Below are positions 1 to 8,866 of a stretch of 64,000 bases of DNA, one piece after another (the first letter of the stretch is position 1; each line of letters begins with the position of its first letter). The DNA comes from an uncultured Phocaeicola sp. GTDB taxonomy: Bacteria; Bacteroidota; Bacteroidia; Bacteroidales; Bacteroidaceae. The notes under the pieces were generated by a model. It did no database searches, had not been told where the DNA came from, and saw only the letters and a list, made by a program, of their open reading frames with translations. The translations under genes were made by a program, and so were the position numbers. Location: assembly GCA_958434805.1 (NCBI GenBank), contig CAUBDX010000007.1, forward strand, positions 26,651 to 90,650. Direction: 5' to 3'.

Positions 1-54
1 GCGTTTGAAGGACAAGCAGCCCGGATTCTCGCCGTAATTTACACCCCTATCTAA
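1..54 (+). CDS. C-terminal end of an unidentified gene (partial)
   Basis: The first 54 bases read in frame as 17 codons ending in ARILAVIYTPI and a TAA stop, 12 bases before the acyl-CoA ligase start. The spacing and shared direction suggest one operon. In Bacteroides this type of ligase often follows an XRE-type regulator with a cupin domain, and the short hydrophobic end would fit the last strand of a cupin. That is inference only, because the body of the gene lies outside the window. Confidence 0.45.
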   Translation, partial: AFEGQAARILAVIYTPI

Positions 55-66
55 CATTTCAGAACC

Positions 67-1719
67 ATGTTACAACTTTCAGAAAAAACGCTTGGTGACT
101 GGCTGGAATACTGGGCTGCCACCACACCTGATAAAGAATATATTGTTTACTCCGACCGGAACTTACGCTTTACATGGAAACAGTTTAACCACCGTGTTGA
201 CAATATGGCCAAAGGACTGCTTGCCATCGGAGTGGAACGAGGTACCCATGTGGGTATCTGGGCAGGAAATGTCCCCGACTGGCTGACGTTTCTTTATGCA
301 TGTGCCAAGATAGGGGCTGTAGCAGTAACCGTAAATACGAACTACAAACAAGCCGAGCTGGAATATCTCTGCCAAAACTCAGACATGCATACGCTTTGCA
401 TCGTTAACGGAGAAAAAGACAGCAACTTTGTAGCAATGACGTATAATATGCTTCCCGAACTGAAAACGTTTGAACGGGGACACATGAAAAGCAAACGCTT
501 TCCTTCGATGCGAAATGTCATCTATATCGGGCAGGAGAAATACAGAGGAATGTATAATACATCCGAAATTCTTCTTCTTGGAAACAATATTGATGATGAA
601 GCTTTGGTTTCAGCAAAGAAACAGGTGAACTGCCACGATACGGTCAATATGCAATATACTTCAGGAACTACCGGATTTCCGAAGGGAGTCATGCTGACTC
701 ATTATAATATCGCAAACAACGGGTTTCTTACCGGTGAACATATGAAGTTTACCTCTGATGATAAATTATGTGTATGCGTCCCGTTGTTCCACTGCTTCGG
801 AGTGGTACTTGCCACCATGAACTGTCTCACGCATGGATGCACCCAAGTTATGGTAGAACGTTTTGATCCACTGCTGGTGCTGGCCTCGGTACATAAAGAA
901 CGATGCACAGCCCTTTACGGAGTGCCTACCATGTTTATAGCAGAGCTTCATCACCCTATGTTCGATCTGTTCGACCTCTCTTGCCTACGCACCGGTATCA
1001 TGGCTGGTTCACTCTGCCCGATTGAACTGATGAAACAGGTGGAAGAGAAAATGTTCATGAAAGTAACGAGCGTATATGGGCTCACCGAAGCCTCACCGGG
1101 AATGACACACAGCCGCATTGACGACAGCCAAGAAGTAAGATACAACACCGTGGGACGCGACTTTGAGTTTACCGAAGTGAAAGTGATTGACCCGGAAACC
1201 GGCGAAGAATGCCCTCCCGGTGTACAAGGTGAAATGTGCAACCGAGGTTATAACACCATGAAAGGTTATTATAAGAATCCGGAAGCTACGGCAGAAGTAA
1301 TCGACAAAAACGGATTCCTTCATTCGGGCGACTTGGGCGTAAAAGATGAAAACGGAAACTACCGTATCACCGGACGAATCAAAGATATGATTATCCGAGG
1401 AGGAGAAAACATTTACCCGCGCGAAATAGAGGAATTCTTGTATCAGATGCCTGGTATTAAAGACGTACAAGTGGCAGGTATCCCCTCAAAAAAATATGGG
1501 GAAGCCGTAGGGGCATTTATCATCCTGCATGAAGGGTGTACGATGTACGACTTCGATGTGCGCGAATTCTGCCAAGGAAAAATCGCACGATATAAAATTC
1601 CAAAATACATTTTCTTCGTCAAAGAGTTTCCCATGACCGGAAGTGGCAAAATACAGAAATTCAAGCTCAAAGACTTGGGACTGGAGTTATGTAAGCAACA
1701 AGGAATCGAAATAATCTGA
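67..1719 (+). CDS. AMP-dependent acyl-CoA synthetase (fatty-acid/carboxylate-CoA ligase)
   Basis: This 550-residue protein belongs to the ANL adenylating superfamily, which activates a carboxylic acid with ATP and joins it to CoA. The phosphate-binding motif [11 protein letters not shown] is at residues 197-207, the YGLTE motif is near 353, the SGD and [16 protein letters not shown] hinge region is near 440-460, and the C-terminal GSGKIQK lysine is near 530. Length and motif order are normal for medium/long-chain acyl-CoA ligases. The acyl substrate cannot be told from the sequence. It starts 12 bases after the partial upstream gene and ends before a strong hairpin shared with the convergent gene downstream. 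Confidence 0.88.
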   Translation: MLQLSEKTLGDWLEYWAATTPDKEYIVYSDRNLRFTWKQFNHRVDNMAKGLLAIGVERGTHVGIWAGNVPDWLTFLYACAKIGAVAVTVNTNYKQAELEYLCQNSDMHTLCIVNGEKDSNFVAMTYNMLPELKTFERGHMKSKRFPSMRNVIYIGQEKYRGMYNTSEILLLGNNIDDEALVSAKKQVNCHDTVNMQYTSGTTGFPKGVMLTHYNIANNGFLTGEHMKFTSDDKLCVCVPLFHCFGVVLATMNCLTHGCTQVMVERFDPLLVLASVHKERCTALYGVPTMFIAELHHPMFDLFDLSCLRTGIMAGSLCPIELMKQVEEKMFMKVTSVYGLTEASPGMTHSRIDDSQEVRYNTVGRDFEFTEVKVIDPETGEECPPGVQGEMCNRGYNTMKGYYKNPEATAEVIDKNGFLHSGDLGVKDENGNYRITGRIKDMIIRGGENIYPREIEEFLYQMPGIKDVQVAGIPSKKYGEAVGAFIILHEGCTMYDFDVREFCQGKIARYKIPKYIFFVKEFPMTGSGKIQKFKLKDLGLELCKQQGIEII

Positions 1720-1776
1720 CAAGGTGCTGCCAGCCTGAACTGTTTCCCCTTTAATTACAGCTGACCATGAATAAAC

Positions 1777-1821
1777 AGAGGCATAAAACCAAGGAATCAA
1801 AAACCTTCGTTTTATGCCTCT
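1777..1821. terminator. Bidirectional hairpin between convergent genes
   Basis: AGAGGCATAAAACCAAGG at 1777-1794 pairs with CCTTCGTTTTATGCCTCT at 1804-1821, a nearly perfect 18-bp stem with a 9-base loop. It lies between the ends of the ligase gene and the convergent secreted-protein gene. The flanking T-runs are weak, so its use as a terminator is inferred from position and stem strength. Confidence 0.65.
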
Positions 1822-1860
1822 TCCGCTTTCAGAAATCTCCCAGCCGGCAATATAAAAACA

Positions 1861-2565
1861 TTACTTGACAACTTTTACCAGCAGAGTCTTTCCACTCAGT
1901 TTTCCTTTCATATCATGCGACTCTGATTTTACCAGACCGATGCCTTGAGCATACCATTCCGTTACGCGCAAGGTAGTGGTTTTCAAAACGATTTTCGTAC
2001 GCTTCAGATACGAAATCTTTACGCAGTCAAATTTTCCGGCTGTAGTACTTACTTTTTCAGTTCCCATATAGGTAGCTCCCGATATCGTAACTTCATGCTT
2101 CAGCATACCCTGAATCAACTGATAATTCCGGTCAGGAAGCGAGTTACCAACCTTTGCTTCATCTGTGATTGAAAACGAATTGTTTCCCTTAAACTTTCGG
2201 TCTTCCAATAACCCCAAGCGTGCAGCCTCACTATATTTATCAGGATCAGAGTCTGAATCTATATACGGACCATACATCAAATCTTCTGTACATACCGTAG
2301 TACCTTTATCATACTGCCAGTTATACAAAGTATAGCTGGTGTTATTCTTAGCCTTGGCCGTAACTATTTTATCATAATAGCTTGCCTGGACTGCCGAACC
2401 ATTACGAACCACATTTTTTACTGTCATGGTTTCCGTAGAAACACTCTGACCCACTTCATCATAATTTACATAGTGCAGTTCCGTGCCATCGGCAGTACAA
2501 AAATATTGCGCATGAGCGATATGACACATAAACATAAGCGCAACTAAAACCATTAACTTTTTCAT
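1861..2565 (-). CDS. TapB/DUF3108-like secreted protein
   Basis: The 234-residue product begins with a clear signal peptide (MKKLMVLVALMFMCHIAHAQ), so it is probably periplasmic or outer-membrane associated. The rest is beta-rich, and the pattern TTAGKFDCVKISY followed by EWYAQGIGLVKSE resembles the TapB/DUF3108 family of Bacteroidetes, whose function is not established. It stands alone between convergent and divergent neighbours. Nothing in the sequence reveals a catalytic site. The family call is from pattern recognition of the C-terminal half. Confidence 0.65.
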   Translation of the reverse strand: MKKLMVLVALMFMCHIAHAQYFCTADGTELHYVNYDEVGQSVSTETMTVKNVVRNGSAVQASYYDKIVTAKAKNNTSYTLYNWQYDKGTTVCTEDLMYGPYIDSDSDPDKYSEAARLGLLEDRKFKGNNSFSITDEAKVGNSLPDRNYQLIQGMLKHEVTISGATYMGTEKVSTTAGKFDCVKISYLKRTKIVLKTTTLRVTEWYAQGIGLVKSESHDMKGKLSGKTLLVKVVK

Positions 2566-2636
2566 AATTCTATTTTCAGTTTTATCAATTCAAGAAAATG
2601 TTTCGCAAACATACTAATTTCTCTCTTTTTTCTGCC

Positions 2637-2644
2637 TATATTTG
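2637..2644 (+). promoter_or_regulatory. Promoter -7 element of the TPR gene
   Basis: TATATTTG matches the Bacteroides -7 consensus TAnnTTTG, 34 bases before the start codon at 2678. No clear TTTG is seen at the -33 position. Confidence 0.55.
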
Positions 2645-2677
2645 TATAAGAAAAAAACATAAAAAAGTTAATCTATC

Positions 2678-3601
2678 ATGGGTTTATTATCATCTCTGTT
2701 CGGTGGAGAAAAATCAGAGAAAAAACAAGCCGAACAACAAGAAAAAAAGAATTTCGAAATTCTGAAATACGACGGCATACGTGCACGTAACATGGGGAAA
2801 ATAGCTTATGCCATCAAATGCTTCGAAGAGGCGGTTTCACTGAATAAAGAGCCTGAAACTTTAGGACTGCTGGCCAACATCTATTTACAGACCGGACGAC
2901 TGGAAGATGCGCTCATGACATTTAATCTGCTGACTGAAGTTACTCCGGAAAACGCCAATGCCTGGCTTGCCGTAGCCAATGTGTGCTATATGATGGAAGA
3001 TTATACTGCTATGAATCAAGCCTGCCGGCAGGCCATTCAAATTGACCCGGAAAATGCTACGGCATACTTACTTTCCGCACGCGCTGAGCGAGGTCTGAAG
3101 TCTGACTTGCAAGCGATTGTCATGCTGACCAAATCGATAATGAAAGATGAAACTTCAGTTGAAGCTTACTTGCTGCGTGCAGAAACGCTTTGGGATATGC
3201 GACAAATAAAAGATGCGTCCGAAGACATTGAAAAAGTTCTCCAACTGGATGCCGAAAATGAAGAGGCTCTTCTTTTAAAAGGAAAAATAGAAGCGGCTAA
3301 AGGAAACGCTGAAGGAGCTCTCGGCTATTTTGAACAAGTGGAAGCACTGAACCCCTTTCATGAAAAAGCTTATTTGCTCAAAGGTGAATTGCTGATTGAA
3401 ACCAAAGCATTCGACAAGGCCATTGAGAACTACACCAATGCACTGGAACTCATCCCCGACCATGCACGATTCTATCAAGAACGCGGCAGAGCCCGCTTGC
3501 TGGCTGAAGATAAAGAAGGAGCTGCATCTGATATGAAACGGGCCATCGAACTGGCTCCCGAAAATGAAAACAAAATTACCGGAGAATTTAAGAACCAATA
3601 A
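2678..3601 (+). CDS. Tetratricopeptide repeat protein
   Basis: The 307-residue protein has a lysine/glutamate-rich N-terminus (residues 1-30) and then about seven TPR units, for example PENANAWLAVANVCYMMEDYTAM and PENATAYLLSARAERG, with the usual Ala/Gly/Pro spacing. There is no signal peptide, so it is likely a cytoplasmic scaffold for protein-protein contacts. The partner is unknown. It is a single-gene unit with its own -7 element and converges on the tRNA-like element and the DUF975 gene. Confidence 0.8.
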   Translation: MGLLSSLFGGEKSEKKQAEQQEKKNFEILKYDGIRARNMGKIAYAIKCFEEAVSLNKEPETLGLLANIYLQTGRLEDALMTFNLLTEVTPENANAWLAVANVCYMMEDYTAMNQACRQAIQIDPENATAYLLSARAERGLKSDLQAIVMLTKSIMKDETSVEAYLLRAETLWDMRQIKDASEDIEKVLQLDAENEEALLLKGKIEAAKGNAEGALGYFEQVEALNPFHEKAYLLKGELLIETKAFDKAIENYTNALELIPDHARFYQERGRARLLAEDKEGAASDMKRAIELAPENENKITGEFKNQ

Positions 3602-3647
3602 GCCGAGCATATGCTTTTGATATGTAGACGATGATTGACAGAAAAAA

Positions 3648-3733
3648 GATAACCCCCAGAGGGTAGGATTCGAACCTCCGATATAAGGGCTTTTGCGCTT
3701 CCGCCTCCCGTGGCGGCATCACTAAGGGTTATC
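3648..3733 (-). ncRNA. tRNA-like cloverleaf RNA candidate, not a canonical tRNA
   Basis: On the minus strand the 86-base segment is closed by a 12-bp stem (GATAACCCTTAG with CTGGGGGTTATC, including G-U pairs). Inside are a CCGCC/GGCGG hairpin, a weaker AAGCGC/GCCCTT hairpin and a T-arm-like hairpin GGAGG-TTCGAAT-CCTAC. A run of six T follows the closing stem directly, as in an intrinsic terminator. The T-loop sequence is tRNA-typical, but there is no D-loop GG, no anticodon loop with U33, no encoded CCA, and three extra bases separate the T-arm from the closing stem. It could be a small RNA that mimics tRNA or a decayed tRNA gene. Confidence 0.4.
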
Positions 3734-3790
3734 AGCTTAATATCAAGAAAAGTAGCCAGCTAAAGGGGGTTAAACTGCACAAGTTTTGTC

Positions 3791-3876
3791 AGAACTTCCG
3801 CCGGAGTACTCCAGTACTTTGCCGAGAGTACTCCAGTACTTCAACGAAAGTACTCGGGTACTCCGGTGAAAGTTCT
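3791..3876. repeat. AGTACT-rich palindromic intergenic repeat (copy A)
   Basis: Outer arms AGAACTTCCGCCGGAGTAC (3791-3809) and GTACTCCGGTGAAAGTTCT (3858-3876) are inverted copies with two mismatches. Between them the unit GAGTACTCCAGTACTT occurs twice. The same vocabulary (AGTACT joined to a TCGGTGA-type core) makes up the palindrome at 44160-44207. It is a non-coding family of unknown role, here downstream of the convergent DUF975 gene. Confidence 0.7.
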
Positions 3877-3896
3877 CTGCACAGACAAAGACATTC

Positions 3897-4505
3897 TTAC
3901 GCTTCTTCTTTCAGACTTTCGCTCAACTCTGCTTTCAAATCTTCATAAAAAGCAGCACGCGACGCAGACATATACGGTTCAAGAAACAAGATACCGATAC
4001 CAAAAGTCAGAATGGCCAGCAATATCCAGCCGATGAAACTCAAATCAAGCAAAAACAGCTTCATCTTATAACCGTTCATCATGCGCATACTTTCTTCAAT
4101 GGCAGCATTAAACTTCAGTTCCGGATGGTCTTTCAGTATGTAAGGAGTCAGCGCATACGAATAACTTTTTACAATCCCCGGAATAACCAGTAAAAGCATC
4201 CACAAGGCAGTATAAATCTGACTCAGAATCATGGTTCCGCCAATGCGTCCGAAATCATTAAATCCGTCGAAAAGCCGAGCCAATTCCATTGGTTTGTTTT
4301 CACGGTGAAGTTCCAAAAAAATCACATTATAGCCATACACTAAGGGAGCTACAACAAGAAAGGAAAGAAGAGATCCGACAAAAGGAATCGCACCACACCC
4401 TCCTGCAATCAGTACATAAACCAATGTAACCAAAGCCGCCGTGAGCCATTGTCCGGACAAACTTACACGAGCCATCGTCCGCAATTCAAAATTCCGTTTC
4501 AACAT
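3897..4505 (-). CDS. DUF975 family integral membrane protein
   Basis: The 202-residue protein has about five hydrophobic segments (for example near 20-50, 100-120 and 150-175) and a charged cytoplasmic tail. The N-terminal pattern (A..SL.G.W) and the central LARLFDGFNDFGRIGG region resemble DUF975 membrane proteins, whose function is unknown. It is transcribed alone toward the tRNA-like element. There is no signal peptide beyond the first membrane segment. Confidence 0.7.
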   Translation of the reverse strand: MLKRNFELRTMARVSLSGQWLTAALVTLVYVLIAGGCGAIPFVGSLLSFLVVAPLVYGYNVIFLELHRENKPMELARLFDGFNDFGRIGGTMILSQIYTALWMLLLVIPGIVKSYSYALTPYILKDHPELKFNAAIEESMRMMNGYKMKLFLLDLSFIGWILLAILTFGIGILFLEPYMSASRAAFYEDLKAELSESLKEEA

Positions 4506-4538
4506 AATAACAGATTTAATTCAATCAGGGTCTTAAAA

Positions 4539-4584
4539 AAAAGAGGTAAACAAGCAGACCCCTATCGCTCCATTTACCTCTTTT
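4539..4584 (-). terminator. Intrinsic terminator of ilvE
   Basis: AAAAGAGGTAAA (4539-4550) pairs with TTTACCTCTTTT (4573-4584). On the minus strand the stem ends in a T-run, directly after the ilvE stop codon. Confidence 0.75.
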
Positions 4585-4598
4585 ATATGATTCTCAAA

Positions 4599-5618
4599 TT
4601 AATCAACCATCATCACCCATCCGTACGGATCAGCTTCGTCACCATACTGAATAGCGCGCAACTTATTATAAAGTTTCTCGCTTATCGGGCCCGGCTTTCC
4701 GTCCTTGGCTATGACGTATGATTTGTTATTTTCCAAATCATCAATCCGTTCAATCGGGCTGATAACAGCAGCTGTACCGCAAGCTCCAGCCTCTTCGAAA
4801 GTCTCCAGTTCTTCTTCCGGAATCGGACGACGCTCTACCTTCAAGCCCATATCTTCAGCTAATTGCATCAGGCTGCGATTGGTTATAGAAGGCAAAATAG
4901 AGGTTGACAACGGAGTGATATAGGTATTGTTCTTTATACCGAAGAAGTTGGCTGCCCCACATTCATCAATGTATTTCTTTTCCTTTGCATCCAGGTAAAA
5001 TTCGCTGGCATAACCGGCATCGTGAGCCATCTTATTTGCCCGAAGGCTTGCTGCATAGTTGCCACCCACTTTATAAGTTCCTGTACCTAAAGGGGCAGCA
5101 CGGTCAAACTGACGGATAATTACATAAGGATTGGTTGCAAATCCACCTTTAAAATAAGGACCTACCGGTGTAACGAAAATCACAAACAGATATTCACTTG
5201 CAGGATGTACACCTACCTGTGCACCTGTACCGATAAGCAACGGACGGATATATAAAGAAGCACCGCTCTCATAAGGAGGAATAAAACGTTCGTTAGCTTT
5301 TACCACCTTCCGAACAGCTTCACAAAACAGTTCAGTAGGCAATTCCGGCATCAAGATACCACGGCAAGTGGTTTGCAAACGTTCGGCATTAGCTTCGGGG
5401 CGGAACACACGGATATGTCCGTCTTTACCACGATAGGCTTTCAAACCTTCAAAAGCTTCCTGTCCGTAATGTAAACAAGTGGCAGCCATATGGATATTCA
5501 AGGTTTCTTCCGAGCAAAGCTCTAATTCGCCCCACTTTCCGTCGCGATAATAACAGCGTACGTTATAATCTGTCTTCATATAACCGAACGACAAACTCGC
5601 CCAATCTAATTCTTTCAT
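4599..5618 (-). CDS. ilvE: Branched-chain amino acid aminotransferase
   Basis: This cytoplasmic PLP enzyme moves an amino group from glutamate to the 2-oxo acids of valine, leucine and isoleucine. The 339-residue length is typical of the class IV aminotransferase fold. The PLP-binding lysine is K183 in GTYKVGGNYAAS, with EFYLDAKEKKYIDECGAANFF downstream and the EEAGACGTAAVISP phosphate-binding loop near 278. It is a single-gene unit with a clear terminator. Isoleucine made through this enzyme starts from threonine, whose operon lies 6 kb away. Confidence 0.93.
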   Translation of the reverse strand: MKELDWASLSFGYMKTDYNVRCYYRDGKWGELELCSEETLNIHMAATCLHYGQEAFEGLKAYRGKDGHIRVFRPEANAERLQTTCRGILMPELPTELFCEAVRKVVKANERFIPPYESGASLYIRPLLIGTGAQVGVHPASEYLFVIFVTPVGPYFKGGFATNPYVIIRQFDRAAPLGTGTYKVGGNYAASLRANKMAHDAGYASEFYLDAKEKKYIDECGAANFFGIKNNTYITPLSTSILPSITNRSLMQLAEDMGLKVERRPIPEEELETFEEAGACGTAAVISPIERIDDLENNKSYVIAKDGKPGPISEKLYNKLRAIQYGDEADPYGWVMMVD

Positions 5619-5711
5619 ATCATTTCGTATTTAAAGTTTTACTTTTTCTTACATATATAGGGCAAAAATACGGTTTATATTTACAAAAACCAATTTTATC
5701 CTCTTCTTTTT

Positions 5712-5915
5712 TCAGTTCTTTTCTCCTGCCTCCAGCATCTTCTTTATTTCTGCATCTGCTTTATAAAGCTTATCGCGACACTGCTTTATCAGTTTCTGAG
5801 CCTCCTGCAAGTTTTCTCCTAATTGATCAATATCAAGTTCGTTGCTCTCGATACGTGCCACAATTCCCTCCAAGCGCTTCATTGCTTCTGAATAGGTTTC
5901 TTTTTTTGCTGCCAT
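5712..5915 (-). CDS. xseB: Exodeoxyribonuclease VII small subunit
   Basis: The 67-residue protein has the family pattern: YSEAMKRLEGIVARIESNELDIDQLGENLQEA followed by a charged helix. It joins several copies per large subunit to form exonuclease VII, which degrades single-stranded DNA from both ends. It starts 10 bases after xseA in the same direction, so the two are co-transcribed. Confidence 0.92.
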   Translation of the reverse strand: MAAKKETYSEAMKRLEGIVARIESNELDIDQLGENLQEAQKLIKQCRDKLYKADAEIKKMLEAGEKN

Positions 5916-5925
5916 AATTTTATAT

Positions 5926-7230
5926 TTACTTGATGACTTTACTTCTTATTTCTCCTTTAGCAAGACGAGTTACAATTTCATCCCCTTCCTTTAAAAGAGA
6001 TGCATCCATAACGGCTTTTCCATTACTGAGTGTGATACTGTATCCACGCTTCAACAATACATCTGGAGAAGCGGCACTTACCCGTTGCTCTATCAAATCC
6101 AGACGGTGTTTCTCGCGCTGCATTCTGGCCTGCAATGCTCCGGTTATGCGCAAAGACAAATCCAGACGGCGTTCTTCACGCATCAAGCGTGACTGCCAGG
6201 CCAGCTCCATCCGCTTAAACAGCCGCTCTTGGCGGAATGCTTCTCTCTGTAAACGTATCTCTACTTGTGAAGGAATCCGGGAGACGCACCGTTCTAAGCG
6301 TTCTTTTTCCCGCTGTAATATTTCAGGGATAGCCTGACCGATGAAACTGGCATAATTCTCCAGCCTTTCTGCCGTTTGATGGATATGACTGATCAGGTAC
6401 TCTGCTGCTGCAGTCGGTGTTTTTAACCGCGTATGCGAAACGGAATCGAGCACGGTATCATCGCGTTCATGCCCAATTCCCGTTATTACCGGCAAAGGAA
6501 ACTGGGCACAGTGAGATGCAAGGTCATACGTATCAAAACCGGAAAGATCGGAGGTTGCTCCTCCTCCCCGAATAATAACGACCACATCCCATTTCTCCTG
6601 TGTCTGATATATTTTCTCCAAAGCCGCGATAATAGAAGACTCTACTTTATCACCTTGCATCACAGCCTGAAACAGATGGGGATAAAACACAAATCCATAG
6701 GGATTATGCTCCAGCTGATTACAGAAATCGCCGTAGCCGGCTGCCGTTGCTGAAGATATGACTGCTATACGCTGGGGAAGAACCGGAAGTTCAAGTTCCT
6801 TGTTCAATGTCAAAATACCTTCGCTCTCCAGCCTGCTGATTATTTCTTTTCTCCGCCTTGCCATATCTCCTAACGTATAAGTAGGGTCAATATCGACAAC
6901 GGTCAGTGAATAGCCATACAGTTCATGGAAATCGACTGTCACCTTGACCAAAACTTTGATTCCGGAAACAAACAGCTGTCTTGTTTCACGTTCAAAAAAA
7001 GGTTTCAAACGGGAATATACATTGCTCCAAATAATGCCTCGGGCCTTTGCTACCAGAGCGTTGCTTTTACTGTCTTTCTGCACGAACTCCAAATAACAAT
7101 GACCAGAATAGTTAGAGCGGACTTCACTCAGCTCAGCCTGTACCCAATATTCATCGGGTAAACATGCTCGTACACTTCGGCGCACCAGCATATTTAGTTC
7201 CACAAGCGATAAGGAGGTATATTCTTCCAT
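5926..7230 (-). CDS. xseA: Exodeoxyribonuclease VII large subunit
   Basis: The 434-residue protein begins with an OB-fold (residues 1-110, including YWVQAELSEVRSNYSGHCYLEF). The catalytic domain follows, with IAVISSATAAGYGDF near 153, VVVIIRGGGATSDLSGFD near 220 and PVITGIGHERDDTVLDSVSHTRLKTPTAAAEYL near 246. A long coiled-coil helical region carries the C-terminus. With XseB it cuts single-stranded DNA. The gap to the upstream protease gene holds an ACTTAAGAACTC-type repeat immediately before the start codon. Confidence 0.94.
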   Translation of the reverse strand: MEEYTSLSLVELNMLVRRSVRACLPDEYWVQAELSEVRSNYSGHCYLEFVQKDSKSNALVAKARGIIWSNVYSRLKPFFERETRQLFVSGIKVLVKVTVDFHELYGYSLTVVDIDPTYTLGDMARRRKEIISRLESEGILTLNKELELPVLPQRIAVISSATAAGYGDFCNQLEHNPYGFVFYPHLFQAVMQGDKVESSIIAALEKIYQTQEKWDVVVIIRGGGATSDLSGFDTYDLASHCAQFPLPVITGIGHERDDTVLDSVSHTRLKTPTAAAEYLISHIHQTAERLENYASFIGQAIPEILQREKERLERCVSRIPSQVEIRLQREAFRQERLFKRMELAWQSRLMREERRLDLSLRITGALQARMQREKHRLDLIEQRVSAASPDVLLKRGYSITLSNGKAVMDASLLKEGDEIVTRLAKGEIRSKVIK

Positions 7231-7261
7231 TTTTTATTGCTAAGAATGAGGTTTTAAATTT

Positions 7262-7332
7262 ATGAGTTTTTTTAAGCTTCTGAGTCTTGAGTTCTTAAGT
7301 TTTTGAATTCTTAAGATTTTAAGTTCTTAAGC
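7262..7332 (-). repeat. ACTTAAGAACTC-type repeat upstream of xseA
   Basis: Read on the minus strand, this stretch is a degenerate tandem of the octamer-like words AAGAACTC, AACTTAAG and AAGAATTC ending close to the xseA start. The same element occurs upstream of DUF4924, of the MukE-like gene and of thiG, each time in the direction of the following gene. Confidence 0.7.
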
Positions 7333-7383
7333 CTACACCTTGGTTTATTGAGCCTACAAATTTATCATACGGCTATAACCAGC

Positions 7384-8760
7384 TTACTGTTCAGGTTTCA
7401 GCTCCAGTCCCAAACGGTAAGCCTTCCATACATCGGGAATACCATAGCCGAAAATATTATCCGGAGTTGCCGCACGATCTCCCGAGCGGTGTATCACATC
7501 AATCAGCTGACGCACAGTCAACCATGGGCAGGCTTGCCAAAGGCAGGCAGCCAGTCCGCAAAAGGTGGGAGCGGCAAATGAAGTTCCATTGGCAAACGAG
7601 GTTCCGCCATCAGTTCCTGCCACGTTCGACATCACTCCCATCGCCATAATATCGGGCTTAACGCGCCCGTCGGATGTATTTCCTACCGATGAAAATCCGG
7701 CGTTCAATCCTTCTGAATCAACTGCTCCTACAGTCAATACGTTTTCCGCATCTGCCGGAGGAGTTATTTTCTTCCAGACATCCATTCCTGAATTTCCGGC
7801 ACTACAAACCACCAGCATGCCTTTGTCGGCTGCCCGCGAAGCAGAAGCCGCCATAAGCGAAGTATGACCGTCAAGGTCACTATACTTGTAATTATACGAA
7901 GCATCGTCAAATGAATAATAGCCCAAAGAGGTATTCACTACATCTATCCCTACGCTGTCAGCATATTCAAGTGCTGCAGCCCAGTTATCTTCTTCCACCG
8001 GTTGCTCTGTATCGTTATCCTCGCTACGCAACAGTAAATAAGCGGCTTCAGGTGCAGTGCCAACCATCACGTAAGGAATATTCACGGCCATACATGAAAG
8101 CACTTTCATCCCATGATTGTGCTGCGCATAAATATCAGATTCCGGATTAACAAAATCATGAGTCCCCAACAATTCCATATTCTTGAAACATTTCATTAGG
8201 TCTACATTATAAAAACCGGCATCGATTACCGCAATCTGCATATTCTGCCCCCGGAAGCCTGCTTGATGAAGGCTGTCACCATGATGCATTTTTATCTGTT
8301 GTGCACCCCGTCCATAAAAATCTTTTTGTTTCTTCCAGCGATTGGTTACTTCATCCTCACGGTTGTTCCTCAGCGGAAACACTGTATCGGGCTCTACCCA
8401 TACTTTTTTCACTGACTTCACAAACTTGTTTTCAAGAAAGCGTTCGGCTGTCTGTTCATCAGGAGTCTGCATCAATACCGTATTGTTCCACTTGCTTGCT
8501 GAAAGGAATTTACCTCCCTGCTCCTCCAATTGTGAAATATAAGAAGCACATACCGGCAAGTCTGTTGAATCAACAGCCAGTCCTTGACGTACCCTTCGCA
8601 TAAGCGAACGTGCCGACAAAAAATCTTCGGGACTGTTAATTGAATAAGTTGTTTCGGCCTTATCAGTGAGCTGAACCCGATATTTATAACTTTTTTCTGC
8701 GTGAACTGACAGCACACAAAGCAAGAGCAATCCTATCAAACCTCTTTTTTTACCATTCAT
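7384..8760 (-). CDS. Secreted S8 (subtilisin-like) serine protease
   Basis: The 458-residue protein has a signal peptide (residues 1-21) and an N-terminal propeptide-like region. The subtilase domain has its triad visible: D180 in IAVIDAGFY, H216 in HNHGMKV and S394 in NGTSFAAP, plus the oxyanion asparagine N323 in AGNSG. It is therefore likely active and works in the periplasm or outside the cell. Substrates are unknown. It is first in the same direction as xseA-xseB, 153 bases upstream. Confidence 0.88.
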   Translation of the reverse strand: MNGKKRGLIGLLLLCVLSVHAEKSYKYRVQLTDKAETTYSINSPEDFLSARSLMRRVRQGLAVDSTDLPVCASYISQLEEQGGKFLSASKWNNTVLMQTPDEQTAERFLENKFVKSVKKVWVEPDTVFPLRNNREDEVTNRWKKQKDFYGRGAQQIKMHHGDSLHQAGFRGQNMQIAVIDAGFYNVDLMKCFKNMELLGTHDFVNPESDIYAQHNHGMKVLSCMAVNIPYVMVGTAPEAAYLLLRSEDNDTEQPVEEDNWAAALEYADSVGIDVVNTSLGYYSFDDASYNYKYSDLDGHTSLMAASASRAADKGMLVVCSAGNSGMDVWKKITPPADAENVLTVGAVDSEGLNAGFSSVGNTSDGRVKPDIMAMGVMSNVAGTDGGTSFANGTSFAAPTFCGLAACLWQACPWLTVRQLIDVIHRSGDRAATPDNIFGYGIPDVWKAYRLGLELKPEQ

Positions 8761-8789
8761 AACTTATATACCTTTTTTCTTCTGGCTTA

Positions 8790-8826
8790 CAAAGATACAA
8801 AGAATAGATATTTTTCTGTACCTTTG
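8790..8826. promoter_or_regulatory. Divergent promoter pair (protease / MATE exporter)
   Basis: TATCTTTG on the minus strand (8790-8797) and TACCTTTG on the plus strand (8819-8826) both match TAnnTTTG. They sit 30-41 bases before the protease and MATE start codons respectively. Confidence 0.55.
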
Positions 8827-8866
8827 TTGTCAAAATTCAAGAATACATATCAATAAAAAGAGTTTT

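Noticed and set aside
3648..3733. Canonical tRNA gene on the minus strand
   Set aside because: Only the T-loop fits. No D-loop, anticodon loop with U33, or acceptor stem of normal geometry could be drawn, so it is listed as a tRNA-like candidate.
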